Shown: piece after piece, positions 45,701 through 57,038 of the stretch
How positions within the stretch are numbered: position 1 is the stretch's first letter
Layout: every line of letters begins with the position of its first letter
Assembly (NCBI RefSeq): GCF_040802235.1
Contig: NC_133157.1
Location: 32,071,501 to 32,135,500 of the forward strand
Length of the DNA stretch: 64,000 bases
Origin: Manis javanica
Taxonomy: Eukaryota; Chordata; Mammalia; Pholidota; Manidae
Direction: 5' to 3'
The notes under the pieces: model-generated
Databases searched by the model: none
Seen by the model: the letters and a program-made list of their open reading frames with translations, nothing else
What the model was told of the DNA's origin: nothing
Position numbers and translations under genes: made by a program

Positions 45701-48700
45701 ATAAATATACATACTGAGAGTGGATGTTTGTCTCAAACAATGAAATATATTTTTTCACTTAACAGCATATAGCATGACAATACATACAGGTTTACCTTTT
45801 TGCTTTAATTGCAAATAGTTGCCTATTATTGCAAAACACAACTATACATGATTTGACCACTCTCCTGTTACAGAGAGTTATTTTGCTATTACAGTAATGC
45901 TCTAACAAATCTCCTTAGACACATTCTTGGGCACTTGTATAGTTTTATGACTAGGACATCAGAAGTGAATATACTGAGTTAGAGAGTAGGCATATTTGTA
46001 ACTCTGGAGACCTACTGCCAAATTGCCCTCTAAAAACCTTAACCAATTTGTGCTTGAAAGGTATATAAAAATATGATCCTTTCCCTACACACTTGCTAAC
46101 ACTATGTTACCAATTTTTTACATTTTTGCCTGGCAGGGAAAAACTACTTTGTTTTTCAGTTTAATTTCTTAATTATTAGCAAGGTTCAACATCTTTTCAT
46201 ATGATTGTTAGTTATTTCTAACTCTTTTGTGAATTGCTTATTAATGTTTTTTGCTTAGTCTCTTAAACTGAATTTCCTTTATTTTGTGGTTTATAGGTTT
46301 ATATGCTATAGGTATTAACCCCTTGTCTATAATTCATGTAGCAAACATTTTCTTCTGGGATGAGGTTTTGCAATCATAAATTTAATGATTTAGTGAATTT
46401 AAGTCTGTTACTGTTTTTGTTCATGGCTTCTTGCTTTTGTATCTTGTTTATTAGGAAAGCCTCATCAAGTTATTTAACATTTCTGTGCCTCAATTTCCTC
46501 ATCCTTAAAATGGGTAGTAAGTTATACTTCTTAGGGTTGTTAATAGGATTTAATGAAATTACTATAAAAATGTCTGGCATACATAAAAATGTCTGGCATA
46601 TAGCAGGCACTTACTTAGTAAATATTACTTATTTAGGCACTTGACAAACATCTATTAAGTTCCTACCACATGTCAGTCATTGTGTTGGGGACAAAGGATG
46701 TAGAGACAAGACTCTTACCTTCCTTCAAGGAATGGGAAGGGTATTATTTTATTCCCCCACTGATTATATTTTAATATCATTCAAAGTATTTTTTCTGTTT
46801 TAATTTGTGGGGATTAAAAAATTTTCCCCTCAAATCATTCTGTGTTATTTTCTTACTCAGTGGTTTGGTTTGTTTTCAATAGGATTTTGTTTGTTTTTCA
46901 CAAAAACGGTCATTTGAGCTGTAAGGCCAAAGTGCAGCCTCCCAGGCTGAATGGTGCAAAGACTGGAGTTTTCTCCACAAGGAGCCCGCATCGTCCCAAT
47001 GCAATAGGACTGACCCTGGCCAAGCTGGAAAAGGTAGAAGGTAACACATTTTATTTCTACTTTTACCCTTTTTTCCTTACCAAAGAGGTCTTATAAAACC
47101 AGCATAGTTTTCTACACTGGCTATTACTTAGATGAGTACCAGTAGTGTTAACCCCTGAGAGCTACCAGACATCTGAAGAAAATGAAATGATTAAAAGAAT
47201 GTTAGCATTGAAACACTTTGAAATAAACTCTTAGGATGCTCAGAGGTTGTTTATATCATTATCAGAAGCTATTATTTAAAAATAACTCTTAAGATTACTT
47301 AATAATAAATTAGTAACCAAATTTTCCCTGGCTTGGAATGCAATAAATACAAAATGATTAAAAAATAATTGGACACTTTCAAAATTTAACACAGTAACTG
47401 GTTGTATACATGGATATGATAAACACATAGGGTGGTGGTATATCATTTCTTCATTGTAGCCTTGAGGAAATGAATATGCTCGTGGCTGTAGTGCACCCAT
47501 CAACTGACAGAGGGTCTGGGATGAATCTCATAGGATTGACATCTGTCAGACTGTGCCGAAACCAGGTTAGATTTAACTGTGTGTTCATACATAACTAGTT
47601 ACCAAGCCATATATTTTTGGAAAGCATCCATTCTTTTTTTTTTATTTTAATAAAGTATAATTGACATACATTATCTTCATTTCAGGTGTACAACATAATA
47701 ATTCAATATTTGTATACAGTTTGAAATGTTGAACACAGTAAGTCTAGTTAACATCCATCACCATACAGTTACCAATTTTCTGGTGATGAGAATTTTCAAG
47801 ATCTACTTTCTTAGCAACTTTCAGATATGCAATATGGTATTATTGATTATAGTCACCATGCTGTACATTACATCACAATGACTTACTTGTTTTATAATTG
47901 GAAGTTTGTACCTCTTGATCCATTTCACCCATTTTGCCTTCCCCCCTTCCCACTTTCCCTCTGACAGCCACCAGTCTTTTTCTGTGTCTGTGAGTTTGGT
48001 TTTGTTTCATTTTGTTTGTTCATCTATTTTGTTTTTTAGTAAAGCATCCCATTCTTGAATCACTCTGACCTAATAAGCACATTTGTTAGAGAGGCAGAGA
48101 TGAAATTTTTGGTGGATTAGGAGTTAGATCATTCTAGGCTTTGGCTTGCTTGTTTGTAAAGTGGGCAAAGGAGTAGGACCTGCCTTCTCTGGGACTCCAT
48201 AGGATTTGTTTGAGGATCTTACCACACAAAAGCTCTAAGAGTACTTTTCAGGCTACTCCATGCTCAACAGATGAGAGTAGTTGTTGTGCTTGTTCTTTCC
48301 CAGAACTTGAACAGTCGGATGTGCTCAACTGGGCCTTGGACAGGTTTTACAGGAAAATTCTGTAGCCTTTCTGTCTTGTTTTATCTATGTGGGATGGCTA
48401 ACCAGCTTGGCTAACAGTACAAGAACATCTTATGATCATTCGTACAACCCACACCTGTTTTCTGAGCACTGAATATGGGCCAGGCATGTTCCAGGTGCTG
48501 GAGATATAGTAGTAAACAAACCAGACAAAATTCCCTGCCCTGCAGAAAGACTTACCGTTCCCTCATGGGGGAGGCCCTCTTAGATGAAAGGCAAGTGCGG
48601 GACCACTCTAGACAACACACACAACACGTGTTAGGGTCACTGCCAGTGTTTGTGTGCGCTTCACAGTTTATAAAGCATGTTTATGTCCATCCTCTCACAG

Positions 48701-51700
48701 TGGCTCTGTGGGTTTGGTAGGATAGCTGCCCTCATTTTTTGAATAAGAGAACTGGGGCTCTTTTATGTTACCTAATTTACCTACTAGCTTCCAGCCAGGT
48801 GGTTGACTCCAAATCCCATGAACTTTTACCTCTGCTATAGTCCTTTCTTCCTTCTGAAGACATTGTTAAGCATAATCCATCACTTAGTCCAGAAATTGTC
48901 TTTCCAAAGCTCCTGGTTCATAAGCAGTAAGTGTGTTTTAGAAATCAGAGTCCTTTGTTAGTTGAATTTTTTTTTAAGTGGAGACAGAATTGAATATGAC
49001 CACATGCAATTTTTTGATTCTCACTTGGCCAGTTTCCCAAGGATAAGTTAGTAGACTCTGCATCAGTAGCAGAAACTGAACTAGACATGCAGCTGTATAA
49101 GTGGGACAATATAAGACCTGTCCTCAATATTTGGTAACAGTGACTTATATTCTGCTTAGTTGTTTGATTCTCAATGGATATACTGGGTTGTCACTGCTGT
49201 GTAATAAATTACCATGCACTTATCACTTTAAACAAAACACATTTATTACATGTCTGAAATATATTTCTGTGGGTCAGGAATATGGGAACAGCTGAACTGG
49301 TGCTCTGCTTAAGGTCTCACCAGGCATAGTTAAGGTGTCAGCTGGGATGAGATTTTATCTGGAGGCTTGAATAGAAGAATCTGCTTCCAGGCTCATTCAG
49401 GTTATTGGCAGAATTCACTTCCATGTAGTTTTGGGATGGAAAGTCCAGCTTCTTGCTGGTTGTTGGCTGGTGGCTGCCTTCAGTTCCTAGAGGCCACCCA
49501 CAGTGCCCTGCCACATGGGCTTTCCCACCATAGCTGCTTATTTGTCAAGGCCAGGTGAAGTGTCTTGAGTGAGTTTGCCGGCAATCACAGAAGTCTTAGA
49601 TAGCAAAACATAGTCTCTGGAATCATATCAGGTGACAGTCAGGATGAGGGGATTGTGCAAGGGTTTGAACACCAAGAGGTGGGCATCCTAGGGACCATGT
49701 TAGAGTCTCTTTGCTGCAGTGGAAGCCCTCATTGGTCCAAGGACAGTTTGAGGACTCTGATGTGCCTGGAACAGAGTTAGGAGCCCCAGTGATGTGAAGA
49801 TGAGTCAGCTCCACCCAGTGCTCAAGGGCGTATTCACTGTCTAGGGAGAGAGACTCTAAGCAGGTTGTTGCCAGATCATGTGAAAAGAGCTCTGGTAGAG
49901 GTTTATACACAGGTTTCTTTGTGGAACTCAGAAAAAAGAACACTTACGTGTGGAAGATCCACAAAGGCTTTGTAAAAGGGGTGTTAATGTGAAAGCCTTG
50001 AAGAGCAAGTAGGAGTTTCACAGGTGAAGAAGAGAATGGGTTTCCAGGCAGAAAGAAAAGAGTTATGAGGTAAGAAAGCCTGGAGTGTAAGACATTTGGG
50101 TGTAAGCTTGGCAAGGCATAGCAGTGTTGGGGCTCTGTATGTGCTATTTTTCATGTTAATATTTCTAAGAGGATGTTTTTCACATTATAGGTGGAGCAAT
50201 ATACCTTTCTGGAATTGACATGATTCATGGCACACCCGTACTTGACATAAAGCCCTACATAGCTGATTATGACTCACCACAAAATTTGATTGAGCCTCTA
50301 GGGGACTTTAATTTACAGAATAATCAATATACACCAGAAACCATGTCCCCATCTGATGGCAAGAGTGCCAGCTGTGAACAACAACAGCTCTCAGGGTGTG
50401 ATGAACCACAACCCAACAGTTGCATTAAGGAGAAACCTGAATGTCCTGAAGACAGAACTTCAGGAGAAAACTACGTGAAACACAACATGGCAAAAATCCA
50501 GCAAAACTCACCTAACTACATGGAGAGAACAGCAGATTTTGAATCAAGAAGTGATCAGAGTATGAGTGTAGCAGAAGAGCAAATTGGCCCATATTGCCTG
50601 GAGAAGAGCTTTTCAGAGGAAGGTACAGAAAAAAGGCTTAGAAGACAGGAAGAGGCAGCAGTCCCAGAAGGAAACAATGCAGAGGTGCAGCCCACGGCTC
50701 TTCACTGCCCTTCCAGGGTGTCTGACGCCAGTGTGGTACCTGCCTGGGTGAGAGAGGCCCCTGTGGCCACCTTGGAAGTCCGGTTTACTCCTCATGCAGA
50801 GATGGACCTTAGGCACCTCAGTTCAGAAGGTGAGCCAGTTACTTTCAGTTTCTTATTTCTGAATGACAGATGAGTTTTTGCTAGGATATTTAGCCAATTT
50901 TGTTATTTCTGAGGGCAGTTATGTAGAGTATTTGTCAGTATGATTGGTTATAAAGAAATGTGGGAGTATAAAGTACTATCTGGGCAAAACCACCATCTGT
51001 GACTTTCATCAACAACTGCTCAGCACAGTGAGTCCCAGTACTGAGAATGGCTGCTACCTCACGACTGATGCACGTGCGTGACCTGTAATTTAGGGCCTGT
51101 CTTTCTGTCATGATGGTTCTTGGAGTTTTCAAACAGCATTCAGGAGCTAGGTTGTGATTGTTCTATACTTACATAGGTTAAGTTTTTCATCGCTTTTACT
51201 ATCTGACTAGAGAAATATCCCATCTTATTCCATCAGGTGGCTGATAGCTCAGCCCCTAGCACAGAGCCCAGGAGTAAGACAGAAAGAGTCTCTTAGCACA
51301 GAAATTATCCCATGAAGTCCCGGCACTAGACTTCACTACAGAGGAGAAACCATAGGGCTTTCCCTTGGAGCCTTTTCACCTTACCACATGGCTCTTAATA
51401 TAACTTTGTTATCTGGTTCCCCAGACCACATCAGACCCCAAGCAGCAATCCAGAATGAAGGGAGGGGCTGGTAAGAGGGGGTTCAGTGGTTACAGTGAGA
51501 AGTAGCCAGTTAGCTGCCAATGAGATGGCAAATTTCATCTGCCACTTGAAGGTTGTGCTTATTCTCTCCTAAGGCTTTATATTTAAACAAAGCATTTGAT
51601 TTTTAAATTGATCTCTTTAGTTAAAAAGTTTTGTTAATGAAGGTTGTTTCATCACTGTATAAAATTGTTGGGAGGAAGAAAGTCAGTTGACAAGGGTGTT

Positions 51701-53479
51701 TTGGTAGAACAAAGTGCTGCCTAGAAGATACTTTATATTTATACTTAAACCCTATCTTGTGGTTATCATTGAATGCTTCCTACTTTGAAAAGTTTTATTT
51801 GTTTCAAACTGCAGTTCTCCATATTTGAGAGATTACAATATGCCTTACTGATTAAAAGTGGTTAAAAAGAGAAATTGTGAAACATAAATATAAAACAGGG
51901 GCTCATTTATAATAGGCAGCAGAATTTAGAGCGAGGACAGAAATAAGAAATGACCTCTGAAAGTTCAGAGTTAGAAAAGATGAAAGATACTGAAATGGGA
52001 GTGGGGGACATTGGTGCTGGAATAGAGTGCTGTGGGCATACAAGGGAGAGAAGGATTCTGACTTGGAGAGCAGGGAGGAAATCTAGGAAGGCTTCCTGGA
52101 AGAAGAGGTATTTGAGCTGAACTTAGAAGATAAGCAGGCAGAGAAATGAGGGAAGGGCACCTATGCCAAATGACTATTCAAGCAAAGGCCTGGAGCTCTT
52201 ACCAGACACACTGTTACTGACGAGTGTGATATTCTTGAAACTCCTCTTTGTGGCTTTAGAGTCATTCAATAAAAGAATCTTAGTACTGTATTTGGTCCTT
52301 GGTTTCTGACCACAAACTGAACTTGATGGCTTTACTTACCAACTTATTTACTGGACATAACCCAGAGTGATTTTTGGCTGTTTTCTAAAAATTGAGTTTA
52401 CTTTCAAAAGGATAAACATCCACCACCACTCCAGATAATATTTTAAACAGGGACCACATTGTTTTAGAGCACATGTCTTGGAAAGAAGGCCTTCATTTGG
52501 ATGTACATTATGTTGTAGCTATTTGAAATGAGGTCACAGGTAATTTTTTATTTAAGCTTTTTACATACGGTATTTTTAAAAATTAAAGTACACCCACAAT
52601 GATATAAAGGTAGGAAGTTTACCACTTGATAGGGTGAATATCTGTTTACCTGAAATATACATCTGAGTGGAATGAGGTGGCCTGCTCCCTAATGATGGCA
52701 CTGAACTTACTCAGTGTATCTGTTCCACTGTTTTCACAAGGACTTACCCATGTCCTTGTTCCTTAGGGACTGTGTGATACTTTTAAAATGGGGCTGTGAC
52801 CTGGCTTTCTGAGGCTCTCTCCCTTGCCTGTAGTTATACTCTCAGTATGTGTGGGTTTAGTCCTCTTTCTTGTGGTATTGTGAGAATGCTGGGACTGGCA
52901 CTGATCATACCTCCATTCTGAGAAGAAAATGACAAGGAATTGAATGAAAGTCTACATTGAACATAGATAAGTGACATTTAGGTTGCCAAAAAATGGAAGC
53001 ATATCTCTCCTAGTTAGGAGACTAAAGGAAAAAGATCACCATGATTTTTTTGCTCAGCAAGTGAAAATTTAGGGAATGCATAGTTTTAATGACAGTAAAT
53101 ACCACTTATACATGACATTCTCTATATTGACGAAATAGGTTTCCAAACCCTGTTCATTTCAAGTGATACTCAAAGAACCAACCAAACTCCACACTGAAGT
53201 TTATTGTAATGAAATCTGACCTGTGTGATTTTGAGCATTAAGTGTGTTCTTCTCATTGCAGATGTCAGTCGAGCTTCATTTAAATATTTTCAATCAGCAG
53301 AGGAAGCAAAGCATGCCATTGAGGCTGTGTTGTCAGCTGACCCTCGGTCTGTATATCGACGGAAGCTCTGCCAGGATCGCCTCTTCTACTTCACTGTAGA
53401 TACAGCACATGTAACTTGCTGGTTTGGTGATGGCTTTGCAGAGGTTGTAAGGATCAAGCCAGTTTCTGAGCCTGTATAG
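39634..53479 (+). CDS. TRMO: TRMO, tRNA (adenine37-N6)-methyltransferase (five spliced coding exons)
   Basis: Coding exons are 39634-39709, 44532-44706, 46883-47040, 50191-50829 and 53262-53479, giving 1266 nt or 421 amino acids. All introns are GT-AG and the phases agree. It matches human TRMO (C9orf156; about 441 residues as I remember it). TRMO transfers methyl from SAM to the t6A37 base next to the anticodon of tRNA-Thr, making m6t6A. The TsaA-like beta-barrel domain spans about residues 27-170. It has the family signature 'STRSPHRPNAIG' at 115-126 and 'HGTPVLDIKPY' shortly after. A poorly conserved, polar linker of about 150 residues follows. The C-terminal domain is split across exons 4 and 5 ('WFGDGFAEVVRI' near the end). 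I see no stop or frameshift. The start is chosen for the MRGLEEPG N-terminus and the good context 'gaagccATGc'. Confidence 0.97.
39845..39866 (+). promoter_or_regulatory. paired CACGTG E-boxes at the start of TRMO intron 1
   Basis: CACGTG at 39845-39850 (in the longer form GTCACGTG) and again at 39861-39866, 16 bp from start to start, about 140 bp after exon 1. Such sites bind USF, MYC/MAX or TFEB-type factors. Function here is inferred. Confidence 0.5.
41110..41265 (+). repeat. MIR fragment
   Basis: 'agatgaaaaaactacaattc' and 'gcctaaggtcacacagctaa' are MIR core text. Confidence 0.65.
41300..41570 (+). repeat. L2 3' end
   Basis: 'acccttgaggatgagaactg' and 'ctgtacccagattctcagca', then 'aaatagtagatgcttaatg', follow the L2 terminus. 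Confidence 0.65.
43630..44086. mobile_element. non-autonomous Tc1/mariner (Tigger-like) DNA transposon
   Basis: The left end reads 'acaggtttccctgctatcc' and the right end 'gtggggggatgcctgta'. They are imperfect inverted repeats, each next to TA. Inner text includes 'cctatgaaacctttcgtaag' near the left and 'gatctttcatgaaagccaag' near the right, which also pair in inverted orientation. No transposase frame. The family name is uncertain. Confidence 0.6.
44532..44706 (+). CDS. TRMO: TRMO coding exon 2
   Basis: The acceptor is 'ttctatag' before 44532 and the donor is TTTG|GTAAGT after 44706. Encodes residues 26-83 plus two bases, opening the TsaA-like domain ('NLLTEPIGYLES'). Confidence 0.96.
44990..45225 (+). 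mobile_element. MER20 (hAT-Charlie)
   Basis: 'aggctcagcaagctacaacc', 'cctgtttttgtaaataagtt', 'aacacagccacacccattca' and the end 'aggaaaagtttgtggaacct' follow the MER20 consensus as I remember it, nearly end to end. Confidence 0.8.
45590..46360 (-). repeat. old L1 ORF2/3' fragment, antisense
   Basis: 'tccctacacacttgctaaca', 'aaggttcaacatcttttcat' and 'taaccccttgtctataattc' are reversed L1 ORF2 text, in the same order as in the 6-kb L1 at 57.4-57.9 kb. Confidence 0.75.
46460..46640 (+). repeat. MIR with an internal 19-20 bp duplication
   Basis: 'cctcaatttcctcatcctta' and 'aaatgggtagtaagttatac' are MIR. Near the end 'aaaaatgtctggcata' occurs twice in a row (about 46565-46603). Confidence 0.7.
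46883..47040 (+). CDS. TRMO: TRMO coding exon 3 (signature motif)
   Basis: The acceptor is 'ttcaatag' before 46883 and the donor is GAAG|GTAACA after 47040. Encodes residues 84-136, including 'STRSPHRPNAIG', the conserved TsaA/UPF0066 signature at the SAM/substrate site. Confidence 0.97.
47635..48045 (-). repeat. L1 3' UTR fragment, antisense
   Basis: T-rich start (its poly(A) reversed), then 'ataaagtataattgacatac', 'tagttaacatccatcaccat' and 'tctgtgtctgtgagtttggt': the reversed L1MA/MB 3' end. Confidence 0.82.
49170..49700 (+). repeat. old interspersed repeat, family not named
   Basis: Runs from 'ctgctgtgtaataaattacc' through 'tctgtgggtcaggaatatgg', 'aaggtctcaccaggcatagt' and 'gctggttgttggctggtggc' to 'gggtttgaacaccaagaggt'. 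I know this order from many mammalian loci but cannot place the family safely. Confidence 0.5.
50191..50829 (+). CDS. TRMO: TRMO coding exon 4 (end of barrel, linker, start of C-domain)
   Basis: The acceptor is 'cattatag' before 50191 and the donor is GAAG|GTGAGC after 50829. Encodes residues 137-349. The first 35 residues complete the TsaA-like domain ('HGTPVLDIKPYIADYDSPQN'). The following 150 are polar and low in order, and then 'ATLEVRFTPHAEMDLRHL' begins the C-terminal domain. Confidence 0.97.
50830..53261 (+). other. TRMO intron 4
   Basis: GT-AG intron of about 2.4 kb. An old repeat like that at 27.3-27.8 kb lies at about 51980-52200 ('ggaaggcttcctggaagaag', 'gcaaaggcctggagctctta'). 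The rest is unassigned. Confidence 0.85.
53262..53479 (+). CDS. TRMO: TRMO coding exon 5 and stop
   Basis: The acceptor is 'cattgcag' before 53262. Encodes the last 72 residues, ending 'VRIKPVSEPV', with TAG at 53477-53479. Includes 'RLFYFTVDTAHVTCWFGDGF', the conserved C-terminal core. Confidence 0.96.
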
Positions 53480-53715
53480 ATGGCTGACCCTGTGGAGTCC
53501 TTGGTGTCTCTGGGATTGTGAGTAGCCTCCATCATGTCTTTAGAAGCCTAATTGATTTTGAATGTGGCCATTAGATTTTCTGTACAAGCTAATGACATGC
53601 CTTCTTTGTAGAAAGAAGCAACACTTTGTGATCTCACTGCTTTGATTGATTTGGGTTCTTCAGAATACTTATTAGACAAACATATTTTAATAAATTGAGA
53701 AGGAGAAAATTTAGA
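53480..53715 (+). terminator. TRMO 3' UTR with poly(A) signal
   Basis: AATAAA at 53689-53694, 210 bp after the stop. This is the first canonical signal downstream of the stop, so cleavage is expected near 53705-53715. Confidence 0.7.
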
Positions 53716-56713
53716 GAGAAATTGTATGCTTTTTTATTGGTTAATTTTGAGGAGTCTAAAAGTAATGCTATCTCATTGATTTCTGAAATAAGTGAATTGT
53801 TCTTGGCACTTGGTAAGATTGGGCAGAGCTCATGCTAGCAGGGATGTTCGAGCTGAGGGTATCTGGTCAACAATTCTTACTGGTTTTCCTGGAAAAGCCT
53901 GATCTCTCTATTCTATCCTAAATCAAACTGAGTTACAGCATCTTAGGAAACTAACAAATCAAAAACAAGTGGTTATAAAGATCTTTATAGAGACTAAACC
54001 CCTGTGTTTCAGAGAGTTTGTCACATGCACACACATAAACACACACATATGTACATATATATATATTTAATTTTGATTCTAAAGTAGAGACCATAATTTC
54101 TGTGGATGCCTTGGTATCAGAAAAGAAAGTTATCCCCAAATGTCCAAGAAAATTACTTAATTACTGGCTTTTTTCTTATTTATTCTTTGTTTACTGAGAA
54201 CCTACTATGGGTTCGGTTTTAGTGACAAAATGAGATGAACAAGATGCAGTTCTTATTTCAGGTCATAGTGGAGGAAGGAGACATAAGCACGTTATTCTAT
54301 TACAGTTAGATAAATACAGTAATTAAGTCTGTACATAGTTCCCGTATAGTACCACGTAAGAAGCAGTTGTAGGAATGTATTGCCTATAGGTGATTTTAAT
54401 GATGTGATCCCAGATAATTGAAGATTTATCATCAGGATAACCAAATTAGACACCTGTCAACATGACATAGGTTTTCCTAATCACAACTGTAAATCTTAAC
54501 AGCTGATTGATCATGGTTTTGAAACGAGCCTTACTGCCTGTAGGTACTTGCCCAGAGCCATTTGTGGCTGATGACACTGCACTCTTGAACCACCTGGGTT
54601 GTCTCTGAGGTTACTTGGAACCTCTTGTGAAAGTATCTTTAATTTGATTATTCAAAGATTTTTATTTTGAGATAATTAATTATAGAGTCACAGGAAGTTG
54701 AAAAAATATTGCAGAGGCCCTGTGTACCCTTCACCTAGCTTTTTCTTACAGTAATATTTTATGTAAACCAGAGAATAATGTTAAAATGAGGAAGCTGATA
54801 TTACTATAATCTTCTCTTTATTTTTATTTTGATCTCTTTTCTTTTTAAATTTATTATGAGACTGAATCAGGGCTTGAAGCACAAAATGTTGATATTTAAT
54901 ATGGAAAAGGTAATGCTGAGAAAGATACCACCAGCCTTCTAGGAAGAGGACTATTCAGTTGTTTAGGGGTTTAATATATATCCTCAGGATTTTAGAACTA
55001 AAATCCTAAATACAGTTTAGTTTAGTTCTCTGCCATCTCACCAGTCTCAATATTGTGTTCAGCTCTAGCCCTTGCTTAAACCCTTCAGAGATGTTCCTTC
55101 ACCCCTGCACTGTGTAGCCCATTATGTGTGGACAGTGCTCATTATTTAAATTTTCTTCCTTTATATGAGATAAAATCTGTTCTCTGATAACTCTATTCTC
55201 TAGTGGGGCCTCATAGTATAAGGCTGATGGCATGCCCATGTTAACCTGTCATATACCATTCTAGCTCCCCACCCCTCAGTCCTCTCTCAGCTGAGCCACC
55301 CCCATTTTCTTCAGCTGTTTTTCACACAGTATGATCTCATAAAGCATGATCTCATATAACATGGTCTCCCCACCTCTGAATCCTTGAGTCCCCTGTGTGA
55401 GCTTTTGTCTCGGCATTATTTCCAGTTTCCTGTTGTACATAAAAGGAAATTTGGATCTCCAGGTCATGAACTTCCATCCCTCAGAAAGAAAAATAGCTTG
55501 AAGTAAGTCTCTTACTCCTTTCCACAAAGAAGCAGCAAGGGACACAATTTTCTGTATCACACATAAATGAGATCTTAAATTTTAGTCTTTGTTTTTTTGG
55601 TGCCGGTAGAGGGAGCCCTTAGCAGCTGATTATTTTCACTAGCTTGGAGGTAAACTTCAGAAGTTCAGGCTGTTCAGGTAATTTTGGTTTTGGGCGCAAG
55701 CCCAGCTTTCCAGAACAGTAACTTCCACAGTAAATGCTGATTTTTGTCAATCACATATAAAAAGAAAGTAGAAGGATGAGTGCCATTCATTCAATTTTTA
55801 AATTGTAATTTGGCTTAAGGAGTAGGATGGGTTATTCTAGCACATGGGGGTTGTGTACAGCCAGATGGACTCATTAGCCAAACCCACGAGTGTGCATGCA
55901 CAAGACATTCACTCTGTTTATATGTTCATGACTTTTTTCTTTGGAGAGAAGAAAAGGAAGTTGAAGGTGTAAATCAACATTTGTTGGTGGTTTTCTTTTT
56001 ATGGTATGGTCCCAAAGAAGGGAGATGAGGACTCAGTAATAATGAAATCTGTATCAGTTACTGAATTTTTATCACGTCCTTGGCACTGGGCTACATGCTT
56101 TTCATACATCGATCAGAGGTTAGGTAACATGCTCGAACTTACACAGCTGGTGAGCCATGCAGCGAGGATTTAAACCTACCCCATCTGGCCCCAGGGTTGG
56201 CTTCCTTCCCAGCTTGGGTTTCCTGCCTCTCCTAGCACAGATGCACATGCTAAGCAAACCAGGCTGGTTTGTTTGAAGGTCAGCAGTGCCATATGCTTAA
56301 TGAGCACAGGACACTACTCAGAGTGGTGTTCTTAGGAATTCAACCCCTAAGTGAAGAACAGGAAGAGGAATAAGGGCAGAAACACCCATTACCACCGTGT
56401 CTGCCTGGAGCCTCTTGGAAAGCAGGCTGGGAGATGCAGAGAATGAGTTTGGTCTCAGAAAGTTCCAGTGCTGTTTTCTGCTTTGCCCTGCCAGCTGTGT
56501 GACCTTGGGCAAATTACTGCCTCCAGCTCCAAATCCCTGACCTTACAGAGTTGTTGCGAGGATGTATTTTCTAAACTCTTCAGTGGCCTATAAACTTGGG
56601 TAATATTTTTATTGTGCCTGTCATCATTGACACCCTTCTCTGTCACTGCACTGGCTTACCATGCAGATACACAGGGGAATCAAGGGATCCCTAAAATCCA
56701 ATGTATGGATATC
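53716..56713. other. intergenic downstream of TRMO
   Basis: No gene supported. Small features: a CA/TA-rich stretch at 54025-54070, an antisense L1 scrap at 54650-54790 ('ttgagataattaattataga'), and MIR-like copies at about 56045-56165 and 56440-56610. The stretch 54.8-56.0 kb has nothing I can name. Confidence 0.5.
56440..56610 (+). repeat. MIR SINE
   Basis: 'cagctgtgtgaccttgggca' is the diagnostic MIR core, with 'cttacagagttgttgcgagg' following. Confidence 0.8.
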
Positions 56714-57038
56714 CTCTGTTTCCTTTTTTTTTTCTTGGTTAGTATTGTATTTTTTAAAATTCATTTTATTATCATTAATCTACAATTACATGAAGAACAT
56801 TATGGTTACTAGACTCCCCCCTTCACCAAGTCCCCCCCACAAACCCCATTACAGTCACTGTCCATCAGCATAGTAAGATGCTGTAGACTCACTACTTGTC
56901 TTCTCTGTGTTGCACATACCTCCCTATGCCCCCCACCCCCACATTATACATTCTAATCGTAAGGCCCCCTTTCTTTTTCCCTGCCCTTATCCCTCCCTTC
57001 CCACCCCTTCTGCCCAGTCCCTTTCCCTTTGGTAACTG

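Larger units (their letters stand above)
44707..46882 (+). other. TRMO intron 2
   Basis: GT-AG intron of about 2.2 kb with a MER20 copy (44990-45225), an antisense L1 (about 45590-46360) and a MIR (46460-46640). Confidence 0.85.
47041..50190 (+). other. TRMO intron 3
   Basis: GT-AG intron of about 3.1 kb. It holds an antisense L1 3' UTR (47635-48045), a MIR-like piece (about 48655-48800), a longer old repeat (49170-49700) and unassigned sequence. Confidence 0.85.

Noticed and set aside
47460..47590. Extra TRMO exon in intron 3
   Set aside because: There is an AG before and a GT after some protein-like text, but exon 3 joins exon 4 in phase and gives the conserved 'KVEGGAIYLSG' without it.
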